Shown here in pieces: positions 24,618-37,320 of a stretch of DNA of 64,000 nucleotides (the stretch's first letter is position 1; each line of letters begins with the position of its first letter). Origin of the DNA: Cantharellus purpuraceus (Eukaryota > Basidiomycota > Agaricomycetes > Cantharellales > Hydnaceae); the NCBI GenBank assembly GCA_025174535.1, contig JALBUN010000023.1, positions 1,116,001 through 1,180,000 of the forward strand, in the 5' to 3' direction. The position numbers and the translations under genes were made by a program. A model generated the notes under the pieces. That model searched no databases. It had not been told where the DNA came from and was given only the letters and a program-made list of their open reading frames with translations.

Positions 24618-26856
24618 TCACGCTTTCGCTCGAATCCACATACCGCCCTATACCATATATGCTTAGGAGGAAGATAGAAATGTACCAGTGAGAAAGAACG
24701 TGCCTCAGAATACAGCGTGAGGGACGCGCGTGGCCAGCATTTCTCAACCCTCTGTCGCTCGCAACTAGAGTATGCCCAAGCTGCTGGTGGCTTGGACTTG
24801 TATGGTCGCGCCTCTGGAGCGAGCTGCAGTGCCTTGAACGTCCGCAGCATTCGAATCACCAGATACGAACATTCGTGATATGCGAATTGTTGTCCAAGGC
24901 ACTGAGGAGACTTCTGTCAGGCAGTTAACAAGCGACTGATGGTAACAACAACCATGCGTGGACCACCATTAAAAGGGAGAAATGCGAAAGGGTCTGAGAC
25001 GTGTGTCTTGGGGCTGTCACGCAGCCACCGCTCAGGATCAAAGATGCCCGCAGATGGACCCCATACATCCACCCGTCGTTGTATGAGGAGTGGGGAATAC
25101 GTTATTGAGACTCCCGGATAAATAGAGAAAGGTCCCGACTTCGATAATAGAGATGGAAGGACCGAAGACTTCACACCTGGGAAACGTGACGTGGCTGTCA
25201 AAGTAGATTAAAGATGTAGCTTACATCGGCGAATATTGAATGGAACCGGTGGGAACAGACGTAGTACTTCGTTCAAAACCGCTCGTACTGGTTCTCGCAT
25301 GTAAGCGAAGACTATGTTTCCGGCTCAAACTCACAATACTTCATTTTTCTGATGTCAGATATTGTAGGAACATCTCGACCCTCCATGATTTGTTCGATCT
25401 CGTTTTTCAAACGCTCGCAGGTTTCAGGATGACAGGCAAGGACATAGGTCACAAAAGTCAAAAGAGAGGCAGTCTTCCAATGTATCAGTCGCATGCTTCA
25501 GCCACGCAGAGAACATGCTTACAGTATCACGGGCTGCCAGCAACAGACTCAAAAGTTCATCTCTAACTATTTTAACATCTGGATCTCGGCTGTAAATATG
25601 CACGTTAAAGCATCTCAAACCATACCTGAAGTTGACTTGACAAGGTGATCCAAAAAGGTACGTTCATCAATGTCAAGACTAGTGTCTCGGGATAACAATG
25701 CTTTCTGAATAATAGGTTCAATAAAAGCATGTATAACCTTCATGGGCCTTCTGGTGCGATCATGTCCCAGTTCAAAGAAACGCCAATTGGACCCACTTGG
25801 AAAGGAGTTAAAGATCAAATGAAATACTGACGATGAACAGTTGCCACGCACATCTTGACACGCTTGGTGACAATATTTCTCACAAGATCAAAGGCTTCAG
25901 AGAAAGCCTGGTAGGCAAAACGAGACAGGATGGATGGCCTATCAGTTAGGCTTCCCACAGAATGTCCGTACAGAAAATCTGTTCCCACGTCAAGAGTAAA
26001 ACAAGAAAACCTGAGGCAGCATGATGAAAAAATCGTATTCAGCCAAGATTCCGTTTGCTTCCTCACAGGTGCTTTACCAAGCCAGGTATCAGCTTCCAAA
26101 TGTCACTCGAGCTAGGGGTTGTGAGGTCCTTACTTGTACATCAAATGGCTCATCTCGATCGGCATACTCAGACATAAGCCCAATTGCTCGTGATGAATGT
26201 TGTTCGAAGCAATCAAAGTCGGAAATGCGTTCAGTGGCGAAGAATGGCCTTGCCATGGTCCTATGAAACTTCCATGCATCGCCGTCCACGGTAAAGATAC
26301 CTTCTCCAAGAAAGGTATCAAACATTTCGCGAAACTTCACACCCTTGGTGAAAGATTCGAAGTCGTTCGCTAGTATATGTTTCACATTTGCGGGGTCAGC
26401 TATATGAACCAAATGGATATCCTTGAATGTGATGCATATGTATATTCGAATTCACCTGTTATTATCTATATAAGGATTAGTGGAAGATTCGATATGGTGT
26501 AAAGATTGCTACTACAGACCTGATGCCCCCATAGGATATTCATGTCGAATGTTGGACCATATACTTCGGACCACTGTCGTAGAATCTCTCCACAGTACTC
26601 GTGAGACTCATTATAAACCAACTGCCATAGAATATCAATATTTCCTGGGAGTCTTCCCCGTACTTTGGGGATGGAGAGAGCCTGAGTATCTGGCCTCGCC
26701 CTTCTGCCCCATGCGGCTATTTGTATCAATATGAAAGCTGTTGCGGCAAACCCAGTAGTCCAGCACTTGATGGCCGTGTCAAAATCTGTAGAAAGAGTTC
26801 AGCAATAATGAAAAGCGTACTACAAATGTGCTGCACACTGGTTGAAAGTCGTACAT
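24618..26856 (-). CDS. Cytochrome P450 (CYP63-like)
   Basis: Membrane-anchored haem monooxygenase. An N-terminal exon encodes the hydrophobic anchor WTTGFAATAFILIQIAAWGR. Further exons give ANDFESFTKGVKFREMFDTF, WKFHRTMARPFFATERISDF (helix C), RDELLSLLLAARDTVSM (the I-helix A-R-D-T motif) and PVRAVLNEVLRLFPPVPFNI (the K-helix ExxR motif). Splicing out about 40 nt joins FLPFNGGPRM to CLGQQFAYHE, which restores the haem-binding Cys. The last exon appears to follow a GC-AG intron (24648-24703) and gives GGMWIRAKA with TGA at 24618-24620. The fatty-acid-hydroxylase-like CYP63 group is my best guess. The start (ATG near 26856) is uncertain, because exon 1 does not join in frame without an unclear splice. 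Confidence 0.85.
24648..24703 (-). other. Probable GC-AG intron at the P450 3' end
   Basis: The donor GAG|GCACGT and acceptor TGGTATAG join TLYSE to GGMWIRAKA and a stop, like the SEGG-(L/M)-W-(V/I)-R end of related P450s. No GT donor gives this frame. Confidence 0.5.
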
Positions 26857-26956
26857 GATCGAGATCAGTGACGCGAGAGACGCGTGCGCTCCTTGCACAC
26901 GCCGCCTTGCTTCATGACTTATTTTTCCTTATTGTAGCTCTCTAGATTGACATTCG

Positions 26957-28516
26957 ATGCCTAAACCCCGTATCGCACAGTCTGTTGCGCGGTATGCTCG
27001 GACCCGCTTTCAATCCACAGTTTCTCCACCACGACCCTACAGGTTTCACGTTGGAGCCAGTTTTGCGGGCAAACCAGCCCATCCGCACGATCTTCCAAGC
27101 CGCCCCAATGCAGGCTTCTTGAACGACAATCCTATTGCGTTGTGGAGAGATGACATGCTCAGGAGACAGAAAACTGTGGAGAGCACGTCTGCAGGCGAAG
27201 ACTTTTTCTATGTGCAAGAGGTGCGTTTATCGGCTGTTGCATCGGCAACCCTGTACTGATTTGGGTTGTATGTCCTGTCCTAAGATGAAGAACGGATCGG
27301 TAGGTACGTTCACTCTCGTTAACATCTATCGGGGACTCAAAACTGTCCGTCAGGGAATATCATTTGGTGTGGCAGATGGGGTAGGTGCATGGGTGGAAAG
27401 TGGCATCGACCCGTCTCTGTTCTCGCAAGCGTTGTGCTATCATGCACATCGATACTCTAAAAGTGCCTGGGCTGGAGAGCCTGAAACGGAACCTGGGGAG
27501 CCTTATGATGGTCCTGTTGAAGGTTGGGAATTAACTCCACAAGAATGTATAGAACTATCACATGGCGGCGTATTACGCGAACGGAACGTTCAAGCTGGTG
27601 AGCCCCACATTCACAATTGGTTACATTGCAACTGAAATCATCAACGCAGGTTCAAGTACTATTTGCGTCCTAAACTTGAATGCCAGAACGGGTGTTCTGC
27701 GCGCAGCAAAGTATGGTGTCTCCAAATTATGATCGCTACATTTCCTCATGTATGCATGTTCTCGCCTGAAGTCTTGGCGATTCTGGGTTCACAATACTAC
27801 GGTCGTCCAACATTGCGTATACACAACCACCTCAAACACACTTTTTCAATTGCCCATAGTGAGTAAATAGACTCATCATCTATTTGTATGACTTGTGACA
27901 TCATCATAGTCAGCTCGCAAAGCTGCCATCTACCTTCCGAAGATACACCGGCGCCTACGTCGACTCCCCAAAGCAAGCAGCCACCTACTCAGCGCAATTA
28001 CGTGGCGGAGACATCATAATTACATATGTGAGCGTTACGTGCCAGTTCTTCAGATTAGCGTATCACTTACGGATTTGTCGCACGCATGTCCCAAGACGGA
28101 TGGCTTAGCGGACAACGTTTACCCGGCAGAGATCAGTTCCATAGTATCACTGGTGATGCGACAGACTTCCACTGAAGAGCAACAAGCCCAAGATATCGCT
28201 GACAGGCTAGTTGAATATGCACAGTCATGCATGTTCAAGAAAAACAAAGTTTCCCCGTTTGAAAGTTTGTGCAGCCCATGTGCCCGTGCCCCCTTGACAT
28301 GTATGTGATGCTTACGCTGGCTATAGAAGGAGCATCTCGAGAGGGCATTTATTATCGCGGTGGAGTGAGTTTTCCTTTATTTTTGGTGGCTTTACTAACT
28401 TCACCCATCTGCAGAAGGTTGATGAGTACGTCATCGCTACATGTGACTATTGTGAAGACACTGATGAGTTTCCCAGTGTCACTGTCGTAGTTGCGGTTGT
28501 CGAGGAGTGCCAGTGA
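26957..28516 (+). CDS. PTC7: Mitochondrial PP2C-type phosphatase (PTC7/AZR1-like)
   Basis: Metal-dependent Ser/Thr phosphatase. The N-terminus MPKPRIAQSVARYARTRFQS is basic and looks like a mitochondrial presequence. Exons then give GVADGVGAWVESGIDPSLFS (the metal-binding ADGVGGW-like motif of PTC7), SSTICVLNLNARTGVLRAAN, and LGDSGFTILRSS after an intron ending near 27770. GGDIIITYTDGLADNVYPAE (D-G-L-x-D) follows. The end splices to KVDDVTVVVAVVEECQ, with TGA at 28514-28516. The order matches Ptc7, which in yeast acts on the coenzyme Q biosynthetic complex; carrying that role over to this gene is inference. The gene diverges from the P450 with about 100 bases between putative starts. Confidence 0.87.
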
Positions 28517-28654
28517 CTATCTGATCACCGGCCTCAATATTTATTAGCCTGCATCTACCTTGGATTGTCCAAATAAGTCATATTCCTTTTTTCAATCATC
28601 GCACATGTAGCCAAATACGCCATGTCAATACCTTCTCCATAATTAACACATGTT

Positions 28655-31600
28655 TTAGACGTCTCGCTCTATGAAACTCTCAATGACACCCGCAGGAGTC
28701 AGAGGGTATTCCTTTAGCTGAACCTCTCCGTCCACAATAAAGGTATTGGGCTAAGAAAACATCAGTTAGCCTGAATAGCGAATGTTGATGCAATAATTAC
28801 TTGTAGGTATACTTTCCGGGGCTGTAAGAGTAGCTTATCAACGACAATACGTGGAGGTATCTGTGTGGGGTTACGCACCTGTCGCTTGCTCATGACAAGC
28901 TCGCGAATATGGGAATCCCATCCGGGTAAAGGCGTTGTGAGGTCATTGTAGAATTTCTTCGCTCCTGCGCCATCTGCAATACTTTTGCGGACCTGCAACT
29001 CTACTAATAGTTTACCTGAGACAGACTGGCCATGCGAAAGAACCTTTTCACGGTCGACCTGCATGTAACGAGGTGACAATTACCGCATGATCAAAAGTCA
29101 TAATTACGTACCCGAATATATAAATCAACAAGCGCGCCGGACGCGTCACGAACTTCTTCCAGTCTTGCAATGCCTTCCTGGATTAAAAACTTGGTGATGC
29201 CCATCCTGGCCTCCATGTGGGCTTGGAGGTGCTTTCTGGCGACGGGGTCACTGTGAAAAATGTTTAGCACATGGGGCAATGCCTGATCACCTGACAAAAT
29301 TACTAGAATTCAACGGCTCTGAGGCCGGCCTTGGCCATAAGCAAAAAAGTCACGTATTGCATGTCCTCAATGTCTTTCTTGTCGGTATACTATGAATCAG
29401 AGATCGGATCGATCATTGGATGTTAACATGAAAACAAGGAATGTGCACATACACCAAAGATCTCAAGAATTTCCCTGTTGCCAACAACTATTTGTAACGT
29501 ATTAGTCAAAGAATCGCCCCACAAGGATGTGTCACTGACGAAAAAGTGAAGCCGTCTCTGCTCGACATTCTTCGAACGACGAAGATACCTCTCCCAGAAT
29601 TGAACTTGGAGTTTGTCCAGGCTTGTACCAACTCGTCCTAGTCAGATGGTGACGTTAGAGAGAATAGCGCAATCAGATGTATCTTACACTTTTTCACCAG
29701 TCAACGGATTAATAGTCTGTCATGAAGTAAAGTCTAGGTGGGAAGTTCTGTTCTTGACCAATTGTCAACATGCCTTCTCTGGGTCAAAGTTCAAGTTTCC
29801 ATTAGCATCTTCCTGGAACAATTTCCCTGACCCGTGGCCGAGTAATTCGTGATTGGCAACTTGAAGTTCGAATGATTTGGTGTCCCATTTGTTGTGTAAT
29901 TCAACGTCGTCGGGGTGAATGAAAGTCAGCACTACGTTGGGGGCTTTCGCAGACAGGACATTCTAAACGAACAAGTATTACTCCCTATACGCAACAGAAA
30001 ATACGGCCAGGGTTTCATACCGCAAGCGATACGTTCTAGCACATACGGTAAGCCTTTTTTAATTGACGAGAAAATACTGTCCTTACCTTGAAGCCATCTG
30101 CGGAACGGACCTCGAAATAATTCTAGAAACATGGCATTAGAAATGACGCTTGGTGTTATCCGCATTACAGAACTCACAGGAATCTATACAATGAATGTAT
30201 ACATTATCTACGGACATTCGGTGAGAATTATTGACGCACATTGATTCCAGCGGGTAAACCTATACCAAGCGAGTGTTAGATCGAAGAATAAACAGCATAG
30301 AGAATTCAGTGAACGCGGAAAAGAAACCTAGGAATTAAGAACAACGCCAGTTTTAACTCACCTCCAGTGGTAAAGTTGACAATTTCGAGCGCAGTAAAAT
30401 CGGGCCTTCTGAAAACATCTACTTCGAAATCTTTGCCCCAAGGAAGAGTCTTAATCAGCTCTGGCGCCTTGTCAACGAGTTCACTGTATTTGATACTGAG
30501 TTCTTTGTTCACGATCGCAGTGAAGCCTAAGGAAAGTCGTCAGGGTGACTTGTCGCCAATGGTCTCTTAGTTTGTGTTGTACCTTCCCATTCCGCACGTC
30601 CTCCATAAGGGTCGACATATGTCTCAACAAAACCGACGTAACTCTCAACACTTGGTCCTATGTCCTTTACCCAGTGTCTCGAAGCAGCTTTATGATCTTC
30701 AATCGACCCGTTATCGAAACTTTTAAGGAGGATTCCCAGTTCAAAAAAGATAGATATGTGTGCGTCCTGGGACTCACGACTTGATATACCCTTCGATTGC
30801 AGCCTTCTGGTGCTCGTTTGCTGCATATTCTTTGGCCTTGGACAGTGCTGCGATAGCAGCAGTGAGTTGTTCACTGAAGTCACCATATTCCACACTGAGT
30901 TGCAAGGGTCTGCCGTTGACAGGAATCTCGAGATTTCTGGTGTCGGGAGGAGGGGAAGGAGGATTCTTGGATGCAGAAGCCACCAACAATGTAAAAGTGT
31001 AAGAACCATCCTTGCGGATTCTATGTCACAAATCAGTACAAATGGGCATGCAACGACGATCTGCCTCACCGAGTGTTAAGAACATCCACGCCAATCTGTT
31101 CGGCTGCTTTTTGAACTGCTGCAACTTCTTCATCCGTGATAGTTTGTCCAAGATAGTAGTGTGACATCTGTCCTTTAACTGGCTTGCCAATAAGCAGTTC
31201 TGACGCAGGTACCATCGAGTATATTTCATGCTTAAGCTGTACCAGGATCTGACGTCAACATCTTGGTGGCGCCCTTGCAAGTGACAACTCAAGTCACCTT
31301 GTCCCACAAAGCAGATGCCTTGGCTCGTGACGCAGATGCCTTCACTACAGCTTCGAACTTCTCTGGTGATACGCGTGGAATAATTTTTGAGAACCCAAAC
31401 GAACGATAGTTGACCAGATTCGAAAGAACCTATGATGAGACCGTATAAAATGCACGATTGTCGTCTGTCAGTGGTAACCATACCTGGACTGTATACTGCA
31501 ACATGGCATCCCACTCATCATTATCCAGTTTAGATTTGGCTTGGAGTGCGTTGAGATCAGCAAGCCCGGGGAGCTTCTCTCCATTCCTGAAGGTGGCAAT

Positions 31601-31903
31601 AAGAAGGTCATACAAGTCGGACCCATACGGTGTCCATTGTCCTTGTATGATTCGTGTACCCGCCCAACCAGCTTGACCAATCCAGTGGGCATAGTGTTTC
31701 TCTTGAGAGGTCAGCAAATTGAAGGGCTTGGCAACATTTAGACTGCACAGTGGAGTGGTCTTGTCGGCCAGGTATTGTGAGTCAGACAGATCAACTGAAG
31801 ACATTTTGTAACTGCGAGGTTGAAAAGACTTGAATCCCTGACGGCGAAAGTATCGTTTGCGTAAGACGTGAAGTTGAGATCGCAGTCTGAAAGAGCTGAG
31901 CAT
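28655..31903 (-). CDS. DPP3: Dipeptidyl peptidase III
   Basis: Zinc exopeptidase of family M49 that removes N-terminal dipeptides from short peptides, normally cytosolic. The diagnostic zinc motif HELLGHGSGKLF is near 29840, and the second motif EECRAETASLFLVG follows near 29550. Other conserved blocks are GWAGTRIIQGQWTPYGSDLY, SHYYLGQTITDEEVAAVQKA, YVGFVETYVDPYGGRAEWEG (the active-site cleft loop) and the C-terminal YLQPNTFIVDGEVQLKEYPL. The gene ends at TAA 28655-28657. Two starts are possible: 31903, which adds 33 Arg-rich residues like a targeting peptide, or 31804 (MSSVDLSDSQYLADKTT), the usual cytosolic N-terminus. It needs at least a dozen introns. No catalytic residue appears lost. 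Confidence 0.92.
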
Positions 31904-32229
31904 TCATTATATTCACTGATCACGAGCACGATTTACAACTCAGAACTGCAAGATTAACCGAGTCATACACATTTTGACGTGTCAAGTGCTTCTCTTGCGT
32001 TCAGGTGTTCCTCCCGTGCCGTTGCATCCACCCCACTGAAGTATAGCAAGAGACGTGAGAAATCCAAAACCATTACCATTTTCGTTTCGCCAGTTCTTAT
32101 GCAGATCGAAGCTCGTTCTGGCTACTTCTCAACAAAGAATTATGAATAGACACTGTTGTTTGACCATCAGGACCTCCAACATTCATCCTTGAACACACAC
32201 TGCCGTGCGATCTCGAGCTGATATCCTGG
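31904..32229. other. Intergenic, no gene seen
   Basis: This 326-base stretch lies between the acetate kinase 3' end and the dipeptidyl peptidase 5' end, both on the minus strand. I see no coding signal. It should contain the peptidase promoter. Confidence 0.45.
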
Positions 32230-33777
32230 TTATTGCCTATTCGTTATGATAGGAATCAAGCACACCTCTTCGTTGGTCTTGCATACCAATGTATACGTCT
32301 GGCGTACTCCCTGTCCAATATCATACACCACATCCTTGCCATGGCTTACTTCTCTGTTCTTCGCTTCAGAGATGCGGTCAAAGCCGAGACATGTGCATCG
32401 TTGGATCACTGCACTCCTCAGTTCCGGTGAGTTTTCGCCCAATCCACCCGAGAACACAAGAGCATCCAAACGGCCTGTTACAATGCTAAACGCCAGTGTA
32501 TTGAGACGGATACAAAAAGGTCGTACCTTCGAGTTGCACAAAATATCCCCCTACGCATGTCAATGACTTATTTCACGAGCTACACTCCTAAAACAACGCT
32601 CACACACCGATATACTGGCAGACTCGGTCGACGAACACCTCAAAGGCTAGCCTATAAGACGGTTTCCTGGACGTTGCAATTTCGTGAAAGTCTGTAGTTC
32701 CAGTCAGTGACTTCCATCCGGCTTCTGTATTGAGTATCTTTTCCGCCTGACATACAACCGTTGTTAGTAATACATGGCTTGGTGTTGTTTTTTCTTCACC
32801 TCTGTAATATGCATACTTCTTGTCCTATCATGACTCATCCTGCCAACATCCCGTGCATCTGCTGTATAGTGAAAGATGAGGCTTGGGTCCACATCCCCCG
32901 AGCGTGTGCCTCCAGGAAGTCCAGAGAGAGGTGTAAGACCCATGGAGATGTTTGCAGACTCGCCATCACGGATGGCACAGGCTGAAGCACCAGACCCTAA
33001 GTGGAGTGCGATTAGACTGGTTTCAGAGACCGGTTTCTTTAAGAATCTTGCGACCGAACGAAGGATAAAAGCATCTAGCAAGCAGTTGGTGCAAACTCGG
33101 ATATGGTTCAAACAGACATACAGCTGCAGCCGTGGAAGCCATATTTCCTCAATTTCTTCTCCTTAGCAATAGCAGGAGATATCGGGTACGTATAGACATA
33201 TGGCGGGAGGTTTCGATGAAATGTGGAATCGAAGAATGCGATGGACTCGGCGTGGGGAAGTGAATTACGACAAGACCTGATAATGGCAAGGGCTCTGCTG
33301 TTATGTCTACATTGCCGACGGATGAGTACCGTGTCATCGACAAATCGAGACAACACACAGTGGTGCAAGGTCTGAGAGTGCTTCAAGGCGCTTATATGTA
33401 TGCTCGTCCACTATGACCGAGTCTACAAAATCACCTCCATGCACAACACGATGGCACACGTGCGTAATATTGTGGCGCTCATAGCCAAAGCGGGTAAACT
33501 CTGGGTCTGTAAACAGTAGTTGCAGAAAGTGTTCAAAGGCAGCCGTATGATCGTTGACAGAAGAGGGTAGATCCGTTTTACGCTTCAGGTGAGCTATATC
33601 CAAGGAGTAGAACAGTTTCGCAAAAGACGTGCCAAAGTTTGAGACAGAAAAAGTGGCTAGGAGAGAGACTGGTTCCTCATTGGGATTCAAGTTCTTGCGG
33701 TCTGCGACGAGTAGAAACAGGGAGAGTTTAAGAGATGATGAGCCCGCATTAAGGGCGAGAATGAGATTGGGAGACAT
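32230..33777 (-). CDS. ACK1: Acetate kinase
   Basis: Makes acetate and ATP from acetyl phosphate and ADP, or the reverse. The N-terminus [20 protein letters not shown] has the first phosphate motif. [16 protein letters not shown] carries the substrate-binding Arg. After an intron, [20 protein letters not shown] and the [11 protein letters not shown] block follow, then [10 protein letters not shown]. The nucleotide-binding region has [20 protein letters not shown] and [20 protein letters not shown], and later [20 protein letters not shown]. The end, [17 protein letters not shown], holds the TNEE metal-binding Glu. In fungi, acetate kinase is known as the usual partner of phosphoketolase, and here the phosphoketolase gene starts 334 bases away on the other strand. 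All key residues I can check are present. Confidence 0.93.
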
Positions 33778-34111
33778 AAGTCAACCTTTAACGAATGCAT
33801 TGTGGACTCACGACCTTTGAGGGTCGAACGCGGCAGCAATGATGACGATATGATTACCCGTGAGAGAGCTGCCGCGGACGCAAATCTGTGTCTTCCTGCC
33901 TCCGCATAAACAGAAACAGCTCTGCTGAGTCGGTTCGTCTTAATTTAATTCCATGTTTTGGATACTGCTAGCAATCGACCGACATCTATGACTTTGAAAT
34001 GACGCACCACGATCTATCGAATGATGTTGTGCAGTCAGCTCCTATCCTTTTCCTCAGAAAACAGCACATTTAAGACTATGAACCTTTTTCCTATATCTCT
34101 AGTCCCTGAAA
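33778..34111. promoter_or_regulatory. Shared acetate kinase / phosphoketolase promoter
   Basis: These 334 bases separate the two divergent start codons, so the sequence is expected to drive both genes. It contains a TTAATTTAATT run near 33939 and CACATTTAAGAC upstream of the phosphoketolase ATG. I see no perfect TATAAA or CCAAT box. Co-regulation is inferred from the arrangement. Confidence 0.6.
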
Positions 34112-37100
34112 ATGCCTGCGCAACAGCTTGCTCAGCCCAATCCTCCTCCCGAGCCATCCCAATTACCCGAGTCGCTCTTAAGCCTGAGTATTCGTCTTAG
34201 TACCGCTGAATCTTTAAGCAAAGATGAGTTGCATGCCATCAACTGTTTCCGAAGGGCAGCATGTTATATCTCAGCAGGTGTTTTCCCACTTGTCTTATTG
34301 CTTTCCCACTCTAACTGGTCGTAGCAATGTTGTTCATCAAGAGCAATACTCTACTCGAAAGGAAGTTGACGAAGAAGGATGTCAAACCCCGCATTTTGGG
34401 ACACTGGGGAACCGATCCTGGTCTTATTCTATGTTATGCTCATGCCAATCTTCTCGTGAAAAAACATGACCTGAACGCAATGTTCATTACTGGGCCCGGC
34501 CATGGTGCTCCTGCGATCCTTTCCAGTCTTTGGATAGAGTCTTCCCTCGCACGTTTCATGCCAAAGTATTCCCTTGACAAGGGAGGCTTGCACAACTTGA
34601 TATCTAGCTTTTCAACTCCAGGCGGATTTCCTAGGTGTGCAGACCATATGCTAACTTAGCTCTGCAATGAACCAAACCATGATAGCCATGTCAACGCTGA
34701 GACACCTGGTTCTATCCATGAAGGTGATGACCTCGGCAATGTAAGGTACTTTTACTAACTTTCCACTAGGTGGTGAACTCGGCTATGCCTTAGCTGTCGC
34801 CTTTGGAGCCGTTATGGACTATCCTGACCTCATTGTTACTTGTGTGATCGGTGATGGTGAAGCGGAGACTGGACCCACAGCGACGTAAGTTACAGGTACT
34901 ATTTGGTTAGTAGTTCTTGACGCTAGATTTGTAGTGCTTGGCATGGGTACAAGTATCTTGATCCTGCCGAATCTGGCGCAGTGATTCCTATCGTTCATGT
35001 TAACGGTTTTAAGATCAGTCAACGTACCATATATGGCTGTATGGATGACATAGAGCTGGTAGCACTTTTCAGGTCATTCCAACACACTTTGGCTCTCCTT
35101 CGGTATTAACACTTGTGCAATGCAGTGGGTGCGGCTACCAAGTCAGGTTCGTGGAAGATCTCGAAAACATCGACAACGACATGGCGGCTAGTATGCAATG
35201 GGCACTGTCTGAGATCAAGAACATTCAGAAAGCCGCTCGTAGCGGTAATCCAATCGTGAAGCCTCGTTGGCCCGTTTTGATCTTGCGTACCCCGAAAGTA
35301 GGCACCTGATGTCAATGATTATATTGTCTTCTTACCTGCATCTGTAGGGTTGGTCCGGTCCTAAAGAATGTCACGGGGAATATATCGAAGGATCCTTTAA
35401 CTCGCACGGTATTCCATTACCCAATGCTGCCACTGATGATGGGGAGTTTACGCTTCTTTCCGAGTGGCTGGCATCTTATAGACCTAAGGAGCTATTTGAC
35501 AATAATGGCAGCCCTATTCCTGATATTCTTAGCATCATTCCGGAGCGCGAAGACAGAAGAATGGGACAAAACAAGCTTGCTTATGCGGCATATGTGCCTT
35601 TAGATGTTCCTGATTGGCAGAAGTTTGTAGTAAAAAAAGGGGCCCAAGAGAGTTGTATGCGCTGCGTAGGCGACTTACTTCATGACGTTGTTGCAGCGTG
35701 AGCACATGATTGCTTCGGGGGTGTACTTCGTTCTTCCTAACCAATGCGGTGCTATTCATCAGAAATCCATACACATTTCGCATCTGGTGCCCCGACGAGT
35801 TAGTCAGCAACAAGTTTGAGGCCACACTACGAGACAGCGGACGTAATTTCCAGTGGGATGTGGCTTCCCGCAACCAGGGTGGACGTATCATCGAGGTTCT
35901 GTCGGAGCATATGTGTCAAGGCATGCTCCAAGGCTATACTCTCACTGGGAGGACGGGACTCTTTCCTTCATACGAATCATTTATGGGCATTATTCATACC
36001 ATGGTCGGTACAATTACCATTAGTCGTGGTCAAGATGTTTAAGTCTCTCGCTAGGTGGTCCAATACAGCAAATTCGTCAAGAAGGTGAAGCAAGTCAGCA
36101 CATATGCGCCAGTCTCTGACAATGTATATACAGGCGATGGAAGTACCATGGAGGCGAGAACTCTCTAGTATCAACTACGTGGAGAGCAGCACTTGGGCGC
36201 GCCAAGAGCACAACGGATTTTCCCACCAGAATCCCTCTTTCATTGGTGCTGTCCTCAACCTAAAGCCGACAGTTGCTAGGGTTTATTTACCACCTGATGC
36301 CAACTGTTTCTTATCGGTATGCACTTCACTCCTCCAACCGCCCACATAATGATGTCACTTGTTGCAGACTATGGCACATTGCTTAAGAGCCAAACACTAT
36401 GTCAACTTGATGGTAGGATCTAAGCACCCTACGCCTGTCTGGCTGTCGCCAGAGGAAGCAGATAAGGTCGGCAAGTCTCGTGTGTTCAATTTCAATAATC
36501 ACACACTTTCGACAGCACTGTATCGCAGGAGCCTCTGTGTGGAAGTTCGCCAGCATTGATCGCGGTGTTAGCCCTGATGTGTACGTTCAACCAGTCAAAT
36601 GCGTGGCTTATCAGGCTAATCGAGCTAAAGCGTCCTCGTTGGCATTGGCGTTGAAGTTACTATTGAAGTCCTCGCAGCTGCATCTCTCCTTCGCAGTCTA
36701 TGTCCTGATCTTCGCGTGAGGGTGGTCAACGTTACTGACCTCATGATTCTCTCCCCCTACGGAGAGCACCCTCATGCTTTGAGTGCAGACGCATTTGATG
36801 CTCTTTTTACCAAAGACAAGCCTATTCACTTCAATTATGTAAGTATTCGCGTAGGTCGCTTCTCCTCTGTTTGATTTACAACTTTTAGCACTCCTATCCC
36901 ATCGAATTGAAAGGGCTTCTTTTTGGTCGGCCTGACTTGGAGCGAGTCACAATCGAAGGCTACAGAGAGGAAGGTACGACGACAACACCTTTTGACGTGA
37001 GTTCATCTGTATTTCTTCAATGCTCCCCCCATCACAAAGCGCCAACTCAGATGATGTTGTCAAATCACGTTTCTCGCTTCCATGTTGCTGCGGCCGCGAT

Positions 37101-37248
37101 TCGTGGCGGAGCATCGCACAACCCTAAGGTCGCTGTGAACGAGCACGAGCATGTGGCAGTGCTTATGCATGAAGCTGAGGTACACAAGAAATATGCGTTG
37201 GACCATGCCGCAGATATGGATCATGTGTACGACATCCCGAAACTCTAG
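34112..37248 (+). CDS. XFP1: Phosphoketolase (xylulose-5-P/fructose-6-P)
   Basis: ThDP enzyme that splits xylulose-5-P with phosphate into acetyl-P and glyceraldehyde-3-P, and may also use fructose-6-P. Exons in order: [80 protein letters not shown] (ThDP motif) and [27 protein letters not shown]...ATCAG intron then brings in [20 protein letters not shown]. Later exons carry [51 protein letters not shown] and [20 protein letters not shown]. The C-terminus ends YDIPKL at 37248. The start at 34112 ([17 protein letters not shown]) is the only good ATG. It diverges from acetate kinase, which would use its product acetyl-P. It appears intact. Confidence 0.95.
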
Positions 37249-37320
37249 GTAGAGCTTCCTAGTGTATAGTAAGATGTATGAGATTTTACACAAGTGTACA
37301 TTAATAACAGTTTGCATTCC

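Noticed and set aside
30527..31069. Minus-strand 180-codon ORF
   Set aside because: It runs through introns of dipeptidyl peptidase III; only parts of it (GPSVESYVGFVETYVDPYGG) are exonic.
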